Assembly (NCBI GenBank): GCA_026874595.1
Contig: CM049317.1
Coordinates: forward strand, 67,422,118 to 67,486,117
From: Sipunculus nudus
Taxonomy: Eukaryota > Annelida > Sipuncula > Golfingiida > Sipunculidae
Direction: 5' to 3'
Length of the DNA stretch: 64,000 nucleotides
Below the pieces are notes generated by a model that was given only the letters and a program-made list of their open reading frames with translations, made no database searches and was not told where the DNA came from. The position numbers were made by a program, and so were the translations under genes. Below are positions 14,111 through 27,010 of this stretch, in pieces. Position 1 is the first letter of the stretch. The number at the start of each line of letters is the position of its first letter.

Positions 14111-14990
14111 TAACAGCAACTCGTTAAATCATCCCTGATATGAGGACACGATAGGTTTGTATTCAAGTATAAGTAAATACTTAATTACGGTCAAATTAGT
14201 TTAAAAGATCCAATACGGAATAATTGACGGTGGTCCCACTTCTACTTTGTCACGGAACTTCTCTGTGACCACGCCACAGATATGCACGTGTTTGGTCTTG
14301 GGCAGTTAGGAATGATGCCAAGTAAGGTCAAAGGGGATGATTTTCCCTATTTCCCCTTAAATCTTGGGAATTATTTTAGAGGGACTATCGGATCGCATTC
14401 TATCAGAATCTAATCTATAGATAAATAAACTGGATTGACACTGCAAGAATATTTAATAGTATCTTTTATAGCATATTATCTATCTTTATGTATCAATACT
14501 TACAATAAATATAAATATACAATAAATATAAATATACAATACATACTGATTGTTGCGGATTTCTTTCTTTAAAATAAGTATAATTGTGAGTGACGCCCGA
14601 CGTTTTAAAGTAGATCTCTACACCTGACTCAGTCGATTTCTTTAATAACATACATGTGTATTAATCAGATCACATATTTAATAAGAGGAAGCCAGTCTAT
14701 TCACGTCCACTTTGGCTTAGTTTGTTAACTGACTGATTAATTAACCTTTTCTTTATAATCTCTGATTTTTGTAATGGATGAACAATTTGATAATAGCGTA
14801 GGTTTAAGGTGTAGTTACCTAATTTTCATGATTAATATAAGTTTTTAATTATGACCTTTTTCATATACATTTCAGAAATATTAGGCTGCTTCATGAGTTA
14901 AATCAAATTCTGGGAAAAGTCAAGCCCCTGATTATTACAAATATATTTACGCAATATTTTAACGAAGAGAGATGCTATACACTTGACAAG
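14110..14990. other. Unassigned sequence
   Basis: AT-rich, with a short direct repeat of AATAAATATAAATATAC near 14,505-14,540. No gene seen. Confidence 0.45.
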
Positions 14991-14999
14991 TGCATTATT

Positions 15000-15650
15000 G
15001 AACAAAACCTACGCTCCCGAGGCAGCGGAAATCCTGCGTTTCTAAAGAAGCAACTGATTTTCCCGCTGCCTGCTTTGACCGTTTATGATACACTTAGGCA
15101 CCAGCTGGCGGTTCGTTGTCTGCTAAAAAACGTGTGTATGACGTGATAAGCAGCCAACCATATGCCAATAACAAACACTCGACAGGCATCCTGGTTCCGC
15201 CCATAGCTGCGCTTCAGGCGCCGCTTGATGATAGTTTATGGTCGAATTTTAATTGCTCCCTTTGCATTCTCGCGTCATCGACCGATTCGATTATGACATT
15301 ACGACTATGTTAGACAGGCCATGTATCTGTTGTCTGCAAAGCTGGAACCAGCCAGCGAGGTATGCACGGAGCCTTTGTTGTTACATTTCGTTTGAATTAC
15401 AGCTCACCGGCCGGGCATCCTATCTGCCCAAGGCCCTAAGCAAACCACGTGCGGGGCCATTCTCTCTGAGTCTGTTCAGACGGTTGCCAAGGCGATGAGC
15501 TGTCACTCAAAACGAATTGAACAACATTGGCTCCGTATATTCCTCGTTTGGCTGGTAAACCGTTTTGTCTTCCAGCACACAGTCTCATCTGATTGGACAA
15601 ACATACAGTGCTCCCCTCTGGTGTAGCGATTCAGGATGTGAGGTCAAAAC
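15000..15650. other. GC/CpG-richer non-coding block, possible regulatory region
   Basis: About 650 bases with clearly more GC and CpG than the flanks. It contains E-box words CACGTG (about 15,448) and CAGCTG (about 15,102), a TGACGTGA word (about 15,138), a GATTGGAC inverted CCAAT-like word (about 15,591) and TTTCCCGC (about 15,058). Open frames are short and overlapping and match no domain I know. It could be a promoter or enhancer of a gene whose exons I cannot see. Binding-site words of this length also occur by chance. Confidence 0.25.
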
Positions 15651-16763
15651 AAACAGCGCTTACGATATAATTAGTAGGCCTATAGGTAAAGCACTGTGTA
15701 AAGAGCGTGAACAAAACCTAGAATGAAAAAAAAATATTGATAGGGAAACAATTTATAAAGTGTCATTTATTACTAGCCCTGCCTGGGCTTTAGCATTTGC
15801 GTTTACTAATAAAATGCTTAAAATAAAACGTGATTCCATGTACTGATAGACTTTACTCAGTGCCAGCTCTTATCACCTAAACATGAAATAAGAGGGTCAG
15901 ATAATGGTAAATTAGTTATATGAGTTGCCGCAAGATAGCGGTACCGATACTAAGTGCGATACAACGCAGGAACGTTTGATTTCTCTGTCATAAGCAACAA
16001 TTAAGTCATAACTATTTCGTGGACTGGGCCAGTCTATTTATTACAAATGAAACAGGTGTGCTATACAATGTGGTTGGTGCGATCATCACCTTTCTTACTA
16101 CGAAAGGAAGGAGCGGAGGGCTTCGGGCTTTGATTTTTGCCTTTCTCTCCGACAGATTGCGCTGCTATAGCCCTTCGAAAAATGTTTTTTAATATCTGGA
16201 TTTATTAAGGAATAAGGAAAATGACCCCCCCCCCCCTAGATCACAATTTGCATCATTCTCAAAAGTTGAGGACCAAAACTTGTTTTCCAGATGCTTGACC
16301 GCAGAGGACATAGGTGAAAAAAAAACGCCAGTGCGACAACAATCAATTATAATACAGGTTATATAATAAATTATGTAAAAAATACCGTAAAATTGGACAG
16401 GGACCCAAGTGAATACGGGTTAAGCTCTCAGATTCAATCATTCGTTGAAAATTAGTTTATTACGAGAAAACGTTTTAAAAAGAGAATAATCCATACTCGT
16501 TTATGACGGTAAGTATTTTTCTTTAATTTGACTTTAAGTCATCATAATACACATTGTTTACATGGGCCATCCCGGATCGATGTCACGCCAGGTGTCAGAT
16601 AACATACCCAACCTTGTAAATAACCATATATTCTATACCGTCTATTCGTATTATGTGAATGAAAATAATAACTCTGGAGGCAAATCTTCAGAATATTTTC
16701 GTGTTTTTCGTTTTCAAAGCAAATTATGCTTGCAACTCCTAATCACTTATTCTTTCAGAGTAT
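15650..16763. other. Unassigned sequence with a C12 tract
   Basis: AT-rich, no gene. A run of 12 C lies at 16225-16236. Confidence 0.45.
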
Positions 16764-17512
16764 TTATTGTTACGGAACCTAATTACAACAGATCACATAA
16801 TCGTGACGAGCATAAACTTTGTTACGGAGATATAAAATAATCAGATTCCGCAAGACAAGGCAGCGTAAAATGTCTAGGGGAATGAATAAAGAAGTCAGTG
16901 TTTTTTTGTTAACAAGTAATTATAATTTATTCTTAGAACAATCCTAACATTACAATACACTAAAACAATACAATTACACAGTATAACAATAAAATTTACA
17001 GTACCAGAGTGTCCGGATCCCAAGCTTTGATTTCTGGATGCCACCACTGTCACAGCTCATCAGGAGTCCTTTAACACCGACTATCCACGTAAATAATAAT
17101 AATCCAAAGGCAAATTGGAGACAGTCCGAATTAAATCTGTATTAACTCCGTTAAATATCTGACACCACTGCAATTATCGGTAAGGTCCGAAAACTGACGA
17201 GATAGTAACACTCTTAGTGCTCGCTGGTATTTTCCTTTCTGCCGGCTCCAAACACAACCCCCAATTTAAAGCTTCTCACCTGATAATTCTAGAAATGGAA
17301 AATTCCATAGACAATACACACGCACATGAACAGACCCGAAACATCTAGAACAAAGCACGCTGTGTCTCTATGCTACAGATCCCACACGCGAGCCAGCGCC
17401 TAACAAGCTAGGTTCCCATAGCAACGAACCACGCCTGCGCTACACGAATCAGAATGTCAACAGACACATGTAATACTCCTGCGCACAACAAAACAGAAAC
17501 CTGTAAAATTAT
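16764..17512 (-). mobile_element. Solo LTR, minus strand, with TTAT target duplication
   Basis: On the minus strand the LTR runs from TTTTACAG (17508) to CCGTAACA (16768), 741 bp. TTAT flanks both sides (16764-16767 and 17509-17512), as expected for a target-site duplication. Its R/U5-like part (AATAAA, then the CACTGACTTC and CATTCCCC stretches and the GGTTCCGTAACA end) matches the other three LTRs in the window. Its 5' part resembles the copy at 45559 and differs from the copies at 29138 and 50081. No internal coding sequence is attached, so it probably arose by LTR-LTR recombination. The first base pair of the expected TG terminus is changed. Confidence 0.85.
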
Positions 17513-19720
17513 ATCAATACATTGGTCTGAATAAATCGCTATGGAACTTTACTGTTATGCTAAATATGTTCAGGTATCGTTATTTTAAAGCAAGCATTAA
17601 CACTGCATAAAATAAAACAAAGAAAGCAAAAGGGTATATCGTATGATCATTGCAATAGTTTTTTTTATTCTGACATTAATACATGAAATTTTGAAATACC
17701 TTAGCCAATTATAAGTCTGCGTCCAGAAACAAATGTAAGAGAAACAAACAATGTTATTATTAAACAAAAGAATGATATAAAATATATCTGTATATAGTCA
17801 TGCTTAACACAACGTGGCGTGGATGTGATATGGTTTCCGTAATAAAAGCACATCCATCTTTAGAAACATTGTGATAAGAGGTTTGTCCAGCAGTATCCGG
17901 TAAAAGTACAAAGCCAGCTCTGATTACATATACATATTTTCCTTATATCAAAATGGATGACATAAGAACCGCGCTCACGTGCTTCCCATAATTCCGCTCC
18001 ACCCATTATATGTGTGGCTCTTTTTCATGTGAGCAGAATAATAGAATTTTTCCTGGAGGCATTAGGATTACTTTCGTGACAAGGCTCAAACATACAACGT
18101 GTATAATTTTGCAAGATGTCACATGCCCATATTTTTATGTTCATTCTTGCATAGGTACTTATATTTGTGTGAATATTTCTCGATGACGATTCTAAATGTG
18201 ATCATATGAGTGAGTCAACACCAAAATCTAACCACTTCTATTGCCAATTCCCGAAAAGCTTTGAAAATTTCATAAGCTTGCGTGCGTTATTTTGTGAACG
18301 TACACACAAGCACAAATAGAAACTTGGATGAACGCATATCTTTCTGGTGAGAAAGCGGCTTCTACACATCCTCGGGCGGGGTGGCGAGATATCCAGAGCA
18401 CCCAATAATCTCGTTTTTTTTTTGTAGAGCTCGGCCACAAATCGGGTATCTACCAGCTCCGAATGTTACAAAGTGAAATAATCGAAAGTCATCTTTTTTG
18501 GTGAGTTGGCTCTTTCATGTTACACATTTCTCCATGTGGATACCGAGGATGAGTTGAAACGTTTTTTAATCTTGCAGGGAGTTTCATTATGTGGCCTACT
18601 ACTCTATGTGTAGTTTTCAAAACTAAGCTTTCATTGGTTGCAAGTTTTCAGATATAAAATGGTAAAGTTTATCTGCATTAAGTTGAGTTGGCATACACAT
18701 AGGTAATGATGCATTTTTAATGCTGAATATGTAATTGTATTAATGTAGAACGAGAAAATTAAGTATATTATCTTTTTTCTGTTGCTCTCTATTTCGAAAG
18801 ATATCATGCCTGGCAATTTTTGTTAAGGTTCAAATAAATATGGGCTCATTTCTATTAAATTTAAGTGCTTTGATTTTCAAAAGAACCATGAATATCTCTG
18901 GATGATTGTTTATGGTATATTTATAATTTGTTCGAATGGTTTTTACTTATTCATCAACAGAGCTGTTATTTTATTTGGCAGTAAAATGATTTTGTTTTCA
19001 ATCTAGGCATGCCATAGCTAAGTATTAATGTTAGCCACTAAATTGGGTAGAATAAAGCATCCATGCATTTATCGACATAAACTGTATGTCGGATATACAA
19101 TTAGTTAATATACTTTGCCGCAAGCTGGCAGTACCAATCCTCAACGTTGCAACACAGCGAGAGCAAATATGCCATGCAGCTCTCTCAGCGGGAGCAATTG
19201 CTGTGTCTTATCTGCTGGATCAGTTGGGAAAGTCTGTTTGCAATCAACCGTTTCCATGCCTAAGTTGAACATTATTTCAGGAATTTGGGCAACACCAAGC
19301 GATATGAAAGAAATAAGTTTAAACATAATATAAATACAGTTTTATTTTTTTATACGAATGCTGCATGACTCCCTGTTTATGCAAGGCCTGCGAAAAAAAT
19401 ATCTGTAAAAGTCCGACATACCATGACTATACAAAACATCACAAACATAACAGTCAAAATACAGACATTGAAACGACAAAATGTAACCACCCATGCATAC
19501 ATTTTCCATTTGAGCATGGAACAATATCCATAGTATCGTACCATTGAATGAATAATGCGTTAACATTGAAGCACTAGAGATTGAACATTCGTTTATTTTC
19601 ATACACGGCTATACATCAATTTATATGTATATACCCGCTGTTTTCATTTATTCTTTTGGCATTATATGCCTGCCACATGAAACAATCCCATGCAAAATGG
19701 GCAAAAACGATCAACAATAC
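17513..19720. other. Unassigned AT-rich sequence
   Basis: No supported gene, RNA or repeat array. Confidence 0.45.
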
Positions 19721-19724
19721 CCTT

Positions 19725-19885
19725 AGTAGTGGTAGTAGTTGTAGTAGTGGTAGTAGTAGTAGTAGTAGAACCATTAGTAGTAGTTAGAGTTATATGAAAC
19801 TAGTGTAATAAAACCACCCAAATGCTGGCCAAGAGTTCCCTCTGTAGAAGTAGTAGTAGTAATAGTAGTAGTAGCAGTATTTGTT
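19725..19885. repeat. Imperfect (TAG/GTA)n trinucleotide repeat
   Basis: Two clusters of TAGTAG/GTAGTA triplets (about 19,725-19,785 and 19,848-19,880) are separated by non-repetitive sequence. Read as protein they give only poly-Ser-like peptides. Confidence 0.85.
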
Positions 19886-19889
19886 GTAA

Positions 19890-21365
19890 TGTTATATTCC
19901 AAATCATATGGTGAATGAATATGGTTTATATTTAAAGAATGATACAGTTATATAATGACATATTAAACCACCCCAACCGAAACAACTATAAGATGAGCGG
20001 AAGAAGAAAATCCCCTTAATGAGTTATCCATGGCAAAATGCAGCAAACGTACACATTCCTTTCTTGACTGGTCTTTCGGATAAGGATAGGTGAAGCCGAT
20101 GAAATGTTTGAATTTATAATATATGCTTTTATAATTTAAAAGCTAATAAACCCGGTAACCGGGCTGTTCATCGGGATTGGAGGATGCTTTTATTGAGATG
20201 AGGACTGTTGGCTTATTTTGTTTTTTATTCTTAAAATTAAAATTTTATATAGAGTTTAGTTGGACACTCTCACAATTAAATATGTACAAATACTTTTACA
20301 TTTATTTTGTGGCGCGCTTCTCGTGGCAAGAAAATCATACATTGGTATGTTTACCTTGAAGACCTGGTCCGTGATATTTACATTTGCGAACCAGAATTGG
20401 TGACAGGGGCATGCATTCAGATCTCTGATTGGTTACATATATTATAATTGTTACACGTATAAAGAATAAATTGATGTAAGGTAGCCCGATTTAATTGGAC
20501 TCAGAATCATAAAGCCCTGTCATATACGGCAAGTCTTAATAATATTGTGTCCGATAAAATCGGTTATAAGAAATGACTGCCCAGGGATCTCGAGTCTCAT
20601 GTTTTCCACAATTACTGACAATGCAAGTGGATCATTGATTGGGTCAATTGTCAGGCCAAACATGTATAAATCCGTCACTGGCAGCAGGGGTTATTCATAT
20701 ACACAATAGACCTTAACGGTACGCTGTGAATAAAAAGATCACCAAGCCAGGACGCAGGCATTTCGGTCGTTGCCGAAAGCAGTTCAACTGTTTTCGATGG
20801 TAGCCTCCACGCAATTAAAAAAAAAAACACGCAAAAAACACAAAATGATGTGTTCATTAAACAGTCTATTCTCATATCGGTGAGGTCACTGCGGGAACAA
20901 TAACCTTTAAAATGAGGTATAGCACGGTGTCAGCACAACGCGGTTTCAGAGAAAATTGAGGATAAATATGGACGATCTTCCTTTATTAAGTATTAGATTA
21001 GGGATGGTTTTCTGACTTCTACATTTCTTTCCTTCAACTTAATACCAGGAACTGAATGCACAATTTAATTACGTGTTTTTTTAATTCAGTATTAATTTTT
21101 TACAATGAATAAATGGATAACTGGGAAAAAAAGTAGGAACCTGTTGTTCATGCATACGATCATAAACAAGGTAATTCATCTTAAACCCTAAACGCAAGAC
21201 CTAGCTTTATATTAAGTGTGTGTTTCTCCTGGAACTCTTTGTCTGAATTGTTTTGCTCTCTAACTGTTACTTTTGTACCAGTGCAGATCAGGTGTTTCAG
21301 TTGTACATATCCATAACAAAAAAATCTATTATATGTTTAAAAAGTGAAAAAAAAATCATATAACT
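19890..21365. other. Unassigned AT-rich sequence
   Basis: No gene. There is a 13 bp odd palindrome, CCCGGTAACCGGG, near 20,150. Confidence 0.45.
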
Positions 21366-21880
21366 AGATGTATACAATCGCCAAGCGAACTGTGGAAGCG
21401 GTCCACACTCGCAACAGAGTGATAATTGGGGCTCTGCTATGGAGCACAACCACGGTAATAAGGCCAAGGTCAAACATACATATACCAGGTGCCAGTTTGT
21501 GACCCTTGACTAATATTGTGTGTCCAACAAAATTCAGTTTTAGAAAAACAGCTTTATTGGAACAGAAAAATGAGAGAAGAAGGAATAAAAACGAAAGAGA
21601 AAAAAATGAATTGATGGTATTGCGAAGCAGTTCCAAACATGAATATAGAGATAAACTGATCAATCCCTGTAGGCTCCTACCCGGTGGGAGGGAGGCTTAA
21701 TAATAAATTAATTATAAATCTGCCTGTATACGCTTCATGGAAAGGACTCAATGTGGAATATAAAAAGTGCATGATAAATAATGCATTGTTACAGAAATGG
21801 ACAGCAAGGGAATATATCTCATACAGATTGAAGTCCTTAAAAGGTCACGGTGACCTCAGTGTATTATCTCCACAGTCATC
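21366..21880. repeat. Possible remnant of a TGACC-type composite repeat
   Basis: The block contains AAGGTCAAAC (about 21,467), GTGACCCTTGAC (about 21,499) and GGTCACGGTGACCTC (about 21,843) in sequence resembling the composite arrays elsewhere in the window. No clear unit periodicity remains. Confidence 0.3.
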
Positions 21881-23255
21881 ATTATAACTTATTCATAATC
21901 AAGGCCATTCCAGAGCCCATGTCATATATGACTTCCTTCTAATTTATCTAGCCAGGCGTTTTTACCCTCTGTTTTACGGGAAAATTATTATGTATGATAA
22001 GAGACCCTTCTTAGTGGTGCACTTAGACTTACTTAGTCATTGTATTCCTTTTTAAGGGATATAACCGGTTTAAGGTGAGCGCTGAGGAATCTATAAAATA
22101 TATTTTTTTTTTTCAGTGAGTTTGTGAAGGAAACTGATCACCTACTTGCGATATTAACAGTACGGTTATTATTTACTTTTGTAAATATATAAATAAATAA
22201 AGACCTGATCGTCAAGACGTCAGTCTGTGTAACAATGAGAGAATACCAAAAGGGATTAAAGAAAAATCATGTTATTATTTATCCACACATCATAATATTA
22301 AAGTACTTAAATACGCAAGCACCGAAAGGGCTATACAATTCTGACAATATTTCTCCATTCCATTCTGGTATTTCTATCAATCTAAAAGTTCAGTTTCAAT
22401 TTGCTTTACAGTATATAGGTATTTATATGGGAGCGTAACTAAATCAGCATAAAACGCTTGGACTATTTTTTTAATTAAGGTATATTCCCTTGTTAAATAT
22501 ACGTTTCCATACACAAAGTCCAGAATACCTTGTATACAGTTGCAGACTTATAAAAGGTATAAACTTGTTTCTGGTTTCTTCAAGAGTCGTGGGGGAAGCG
22601 ACGAACATATCATATTAAATGCAGTGACCATTTCATTGATTAAAAAATGTGCAGTAAAAAAAAAATAAAAAATAAAGCCCTATAAAGAATGTCAGTTTAT
22701 TCTCTGGTGGATGGGGCATTCAAACGTCACGTAATAGTGATGCAGTTTTCCTATGCTATAGTGAGCGTCCGATATTTTCTTGGAACAATAAATTGACTCA
22801 ACTGAATTCACTGAACATTTACTGAACAATAAAGGATGGTTAAACCATTCGGTTATGATCAGATTTCTATAGATTTATTTTTAACTATGCAAGAAACAGA
22901 AGTTACAAATTATAGAAATTTGCAGATCGACAATTAGGCTTTTCATTTTATTAGACTTAAACATGCAAAATTAAATATCACTCTTATAAAAAAAAAGACA
23001 AAAACGTATATGTCAGAGGGTTACGTTTTTAAATATCATGAAATAAAGTGAACATATTGCAGAGTTACTAGTAACTGAAAATCCTCATAGACGGCGCTGG
23101 CATCAAATGGCTTCTGGCGTTCAACAATATGTAATCGGCTATCTGACTGCTTTCAGAGTGCTCCGAGCTATAGAAATACAATACATGAGCACTCACTAGT
23201 ATGGGTGTATGCTATTTATCCAATTATACATTTACACCTTAAGGGTTACTTACAG
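21880..23255. other. Unassigned AT-rich sequence
   Basis: No gene or repeat recognised. Confidence 0.45.

Positions 23256-23257
<2 letters not shown>

Positions 23258-23314
<57 letters not shown>
23258..23314. repeat. (TA)n microsatellite
   Basis: An uninterrupted TA dinucleotide run of about 28 units. Confidence 0.97.
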
Positions 23315-23318
<4 letters not shown>

Positions 23319-23588
23319 CACAGTGTATTTGCATTAATAATAGGTGGTTGTCAAGATACAAATACTGAAATAAATACACATACACTAAAAAGGTAATTGA
23401 GAATAAAATCTTTTACCATACATCAGAAGAAAAGAAGGACCTGTAATTATGTTTCTTCCATATTGCTTGAGTTAATGGAATGTTTTCAACGGTGACTCTA
23501 ATTTCCTTCATATGAACTCTCTTTTAAATTTTGTCACAATTCTTGAGATTGTACCTTGTATAAGTTTTAAGAAAAACCAAGAGTCGAT

Positions 23589-23603
23589 ATGTATGTATGT
23601 ATG

Positions 23604-23642
<39 letters not shown>
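23589..23642. repeat. (GTAT)n(AT)n compound microsatellite
   Basis: About five GTAT units pass into about 16 AT dinucleotides. Confidence 0.95.
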
Positions 23643-23645
<3 letters not shown>

Positions 23646-24300
23646 GTTAACCTTAGATATATATATTACATCAACCTTTGTACAATCTTTGCATGAGATT
23701 GTAAATAATTTTTTTAGCTCTAGCGGCCAAAGCGCCTAAAAGAATACGTGTTATGTTAACATGTCATGTATCCTGTGCCCACCATATTTTTTTACATGAA
23801 AAAATAAAATACTGTCTAATCACGTACTTAGTATCTTATGACAAATTCAGTACACATGTTATTTCAAAATATAAATATATTTTTATGCATACATTCTGAA
23901 AATGAAAAAAGGCTACCAGTTTGTGGACTAATTAGGGGAAATTACATTTATTGAGTTGTATCGGTTTAATAGAAACATTATCCACAAACACACTACAGCA
24001 ATATACCTTTAAAATACAAAAAATACCTTATAGAAAACATACCATAGCTTTGCTTTTTATGGTACTCAGTCATACTGAGATGAAATATAAAACTTATTAT
24101 CGATTCAGAAATTTTGAAATATGGTGTTTTTTGTATTAAAACCATTTAATTGGATTACTTATTTCATGCTCAACGTGTGTCAAACTGTAAAAAAAAACTT
24201 ACTCTTTTCCACAATATCTCATACATTTTTGAGCCTTCATTGAATACTTCATTTTGCATGCTCCGGTACATAATACAGTGCATGCATGGTTATAACTTCG
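23643..24300. other. Unassigned AT-rich sequence
   Basis: No gene seen. Confidence 0.45.
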
Positions 24301-25040
24301 GCAGGGGTCGAGGTATTTTTAGCCTTTAATTCATTTATTTTTTTTTCGCAAAATAATCTGTAGAGAATTAGATAAACTTTTGCCGAGGATTAGGATACGA
24401 CCCCAAAAAGAATACTGTAAATTTTGGAGGTAATTTTAGGATTTTAATTTTAAGGATTTCTCTATGGAGTCATGCAATTTCCCGTCGGAGGGCGAGAGTT
24501 AATGATTGGTATTACGGGCGGTTTTGTTCTAGAGGAGACATGCGATTGAGTTGTTAGACCGTGACTAACGGTTCCTTTGTAGATTTGTTAAGAACAAAGT
24601 CTGACTAGTTTCCTGGCGGTGGTTGCGGTCCCTGACTACATTATTGTTACCTCCGCCAAGCCGCGGCGGTTATGTTTTTGGCGGCGTTTGTTTGTCTGTC
24701 TTTTATCAAAATAACTCAAACAGTTATACAAGCATTTCGATTAAATGATCAGGATATCTCGGCAATGATACATCGAACAGATATTTTAATTTTGGGGGTG
24801 ATAGAGATCATCTTCTGGATCCAGGAATTAAAAAAACTGCAATTCTAACAATGCTACAAAAGGGTAATAAGCCGCTTTGTTAACTTAGTAGCCACCAGAT
24901 GGCGAACAAGTCAGTATCCTAAAACGTTCAGTGATCGTCCTGCTGTGACATCGTCACACCTTTCTGACAAAGCCATATGGAGGAATGAGCTGCTCTGGCG
25001 GAGGTCTGCATTCTCTGAGTGCAAATTTCTAGTTCTTTTA
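24300..25040 (+). mobile_element. Two adjacent copies of a dispersed non-coding element
   Basis: The second copy (about 24,649-25,035) starts ACCTCCGCCAAG and carries CTGGCGGAGGT (24995-25005), the inverted form of its start, close to its right end. The interior has the GTTTGTCTGTC, AAAATAACTCAAAC and GATCATCTTCTGGATCCAGG stretches. The first copy (about 24,300-24,640) has the same AATTTTGGAGGTAATTT-type interior and a GGCGGTGGTTGCGGTC end. Related sequence occurs at 60,591-60,850 and 63,735-63,960. There is no protein-coding capacity, so a non-autonomous DNA-transposon-like family is inferred. From memory the sequence type is common in marine invertebrate genomes; I cannot name the family. 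Confidence 0.55.
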
Positions 25041-25088
25041 TGATTCTGTTAAACCTGCTTTCGTGGACCAGGGGTAGAAGACAGGTAA

Positions 25089-26647
25089 ACCAGGAGATTC
25101 AACCAGAATAAAGACCAAAGTTAAAAAAAAATGCAACAGATTTTCTGTTTGCACAATGCATTTTCGTAAGGTATGTAGTTTGACATACTAACAGTCTACC
25201 AGAATAAACCCATGGGAAATTAATTTTACGCTTTTCTTCTCCCCGGAGTCGTAATTCTTAAAAATATTAGATTTTGACATAAGTTAAATCCTCATTTCAT
25301 TTATACCAGTTTCAGTCACGGTACTAAATTATGCAAAACTATTGGATTGATAACAATAGATACCAAAATGTGTCAAATTATACTTTTTTTGGATAGAAAT
25401 GTTAGTTTGGTGATTTTTCTTCATAAAAATAGCATATTTATAGGGTCACTTCACAGAACTCTCTAATATCCCTTACATTCCTCGACATATTGTTGTATGT
25501 TTCCTGGCTGTGTTTGCAAACAAATTTTGACAAGATATTATATTTCTGTAGAGATATGACTGCTTTTGTACTTTAAGGTTACACCTTAGTGGTCAATCAT
25601 GGTATACGAGCATTTTAGTACCTATGAATGGTCTATATTATAAGTTTTTTTTATGAATTTGTGATAGTAGGGTCCCACTGACACTTTTGATTTGGGTTTC
25701 GCTCACGACGACCTTGGTAAACTTTTGTAATATGCAAATTAGAGTCGCCATTGACAAAAATATTATTTTCTTTGATATCTCAAGAACCAACCATGATAAT
25801 TGGTCGAATAATATGTCTAGACCTAGGTTTTCATGGTCAAAGAATCATATAAAACCATAATAGTAACGGTTAATTTCATATTTCAAATTTTAATATGTAA
25901 ATATTAAAATTTAAAATAGAGCCTATGTTTTCATTGCCAAAAATTCAAACAAACTTAATTTGCATATTACAAAAGATGCCGACGTTCGTCGAGGACACAA
26001 TCCAACTCGAAACTATCAGTGATCCCCTACAACCACAAATCTATAAAAAAAACCCTTGTACTTCAGATAATTCATAGATACCCCATACTGGCAACTCGAA
26101 TAAAATGCTCGTATACCATGATTAACCACTCAGGGGTAGGGGTAACCTTAAAAAAAAACAGTCATATCTCTCTACAGAAATAAGATATTTCGTCAAATTT
26201 TGTTTTAAGCCAAGAAATTTTTCAAATGTATCCCTGTATAACATACAACAATATGTGCATTGATGTAAGTGAGGAGAGAGAAGTCTGTGAAGTGACCCTA
26301 TAAATAAGCAATATTCTATAAAGAAAAAATTACCTAAAAATCATATTTTTATCCAAAATATATTTAATTTGACACTTTTCATTATCTAATGTCATCATAT
26401 CATTATTTTTGCTTACTTTAATAGCGTGGTTGAACTGGGGTAACGGAATTGAGGATTTGTAATGTCATTTATGTCAAAATCTAAAATCTTTAAATATTGC
26501 GACTCCGGGTATAAGAAAAGTGTAAAATATTTATGTTTCCCATGGGTTGATTTTGGTAAACTTTTGCTATGCCTAACTACATACCTTACGAAAATGCACA
26601 GGCATTCTATTGCAATTATTTTGACCTTTCTGGCTAAATCTCCTGGC
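25089..26647. repeat. Large imperfect palindrome (about 1.56 kb)
   Basis: The left arm (25089-25896) is the reverse complement of the right arm (25901-26647) along essentially its whole length, with substitutions and indels. The centre is ATTTTAATAT-GTAA-ATATTAAAAT. Landmarks pair in the expected order: GCATTTTCGTAAGGTATG (25160) with its complement near 26,590; ACCCATGGGAAA (25,208) with 26,540; TAGGGTCACTTCAC (25,441) with 26,300; ATGGTATACGAGCATTTTA (25,599) with 26,122. No coding sequence is convincing. The right edge runs into the head of a tRNA-derived SINE. It may be an old foldback element or an inverted duplication of a repeat. Confidence 0.85.
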
Positions 26648-27010
26648 CTAAGGGAATAAAGCCGGGAGATCGTGAGTTCGAATCTTAGCCGACCAGAGGC
26701 GAGATATTTCACAGTCGGCCCCCACCCAGGGCGAGCGCTCTGCAGGCTTAAGTTGGAGACTCTGTCCAACTCTGTCGTGTGTCACTCACAAAAGAGTGCG
26801 TCTTTCAGTGCTTCCTCAGTGTTATGACCCAGCAATAGGGATGAAACATACACGGGGCCCGCACGAGTGGTACACCGAGTCTGGTTCACCGTACGATTAT
26901 CCAGTTTAAACCCTCGTCACGTGATCCGAAACGTGAATGGAATTCGGCAGGTGCACAAGGTACTAAGCAATTCAAGTTTTAAAATGGAGGCGGTAATTAA
27001 CCTCGCACCA
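26629..27010 (+). mobile_element. tRNA-derived SINE
   Basis: The head has an A-box-like TGGCTAAATC (26631-26640) and a B-box GTTCGAATC (26676-26684) 45 bases downstream, as in a tRNA promoter, with CCGGGAGATCGTGA between them. Downstream lies a body module with TGACCCAGCAATAGGGATG (from 26,825) and ACACGGGGCCCGCACG (from 26,850). A diverged form of this module recurs near 55,650-55,720 and, more weakly, near 47,765-47,810. No A-rich tail is obvious, so the right end is approximate. Confidence 0.6.

Noticed and set aside
26413-26769. 118-codon minus-strand frame
   Set aside because: It spans the palindrome edge and SINE head; a by-product of those repeats.
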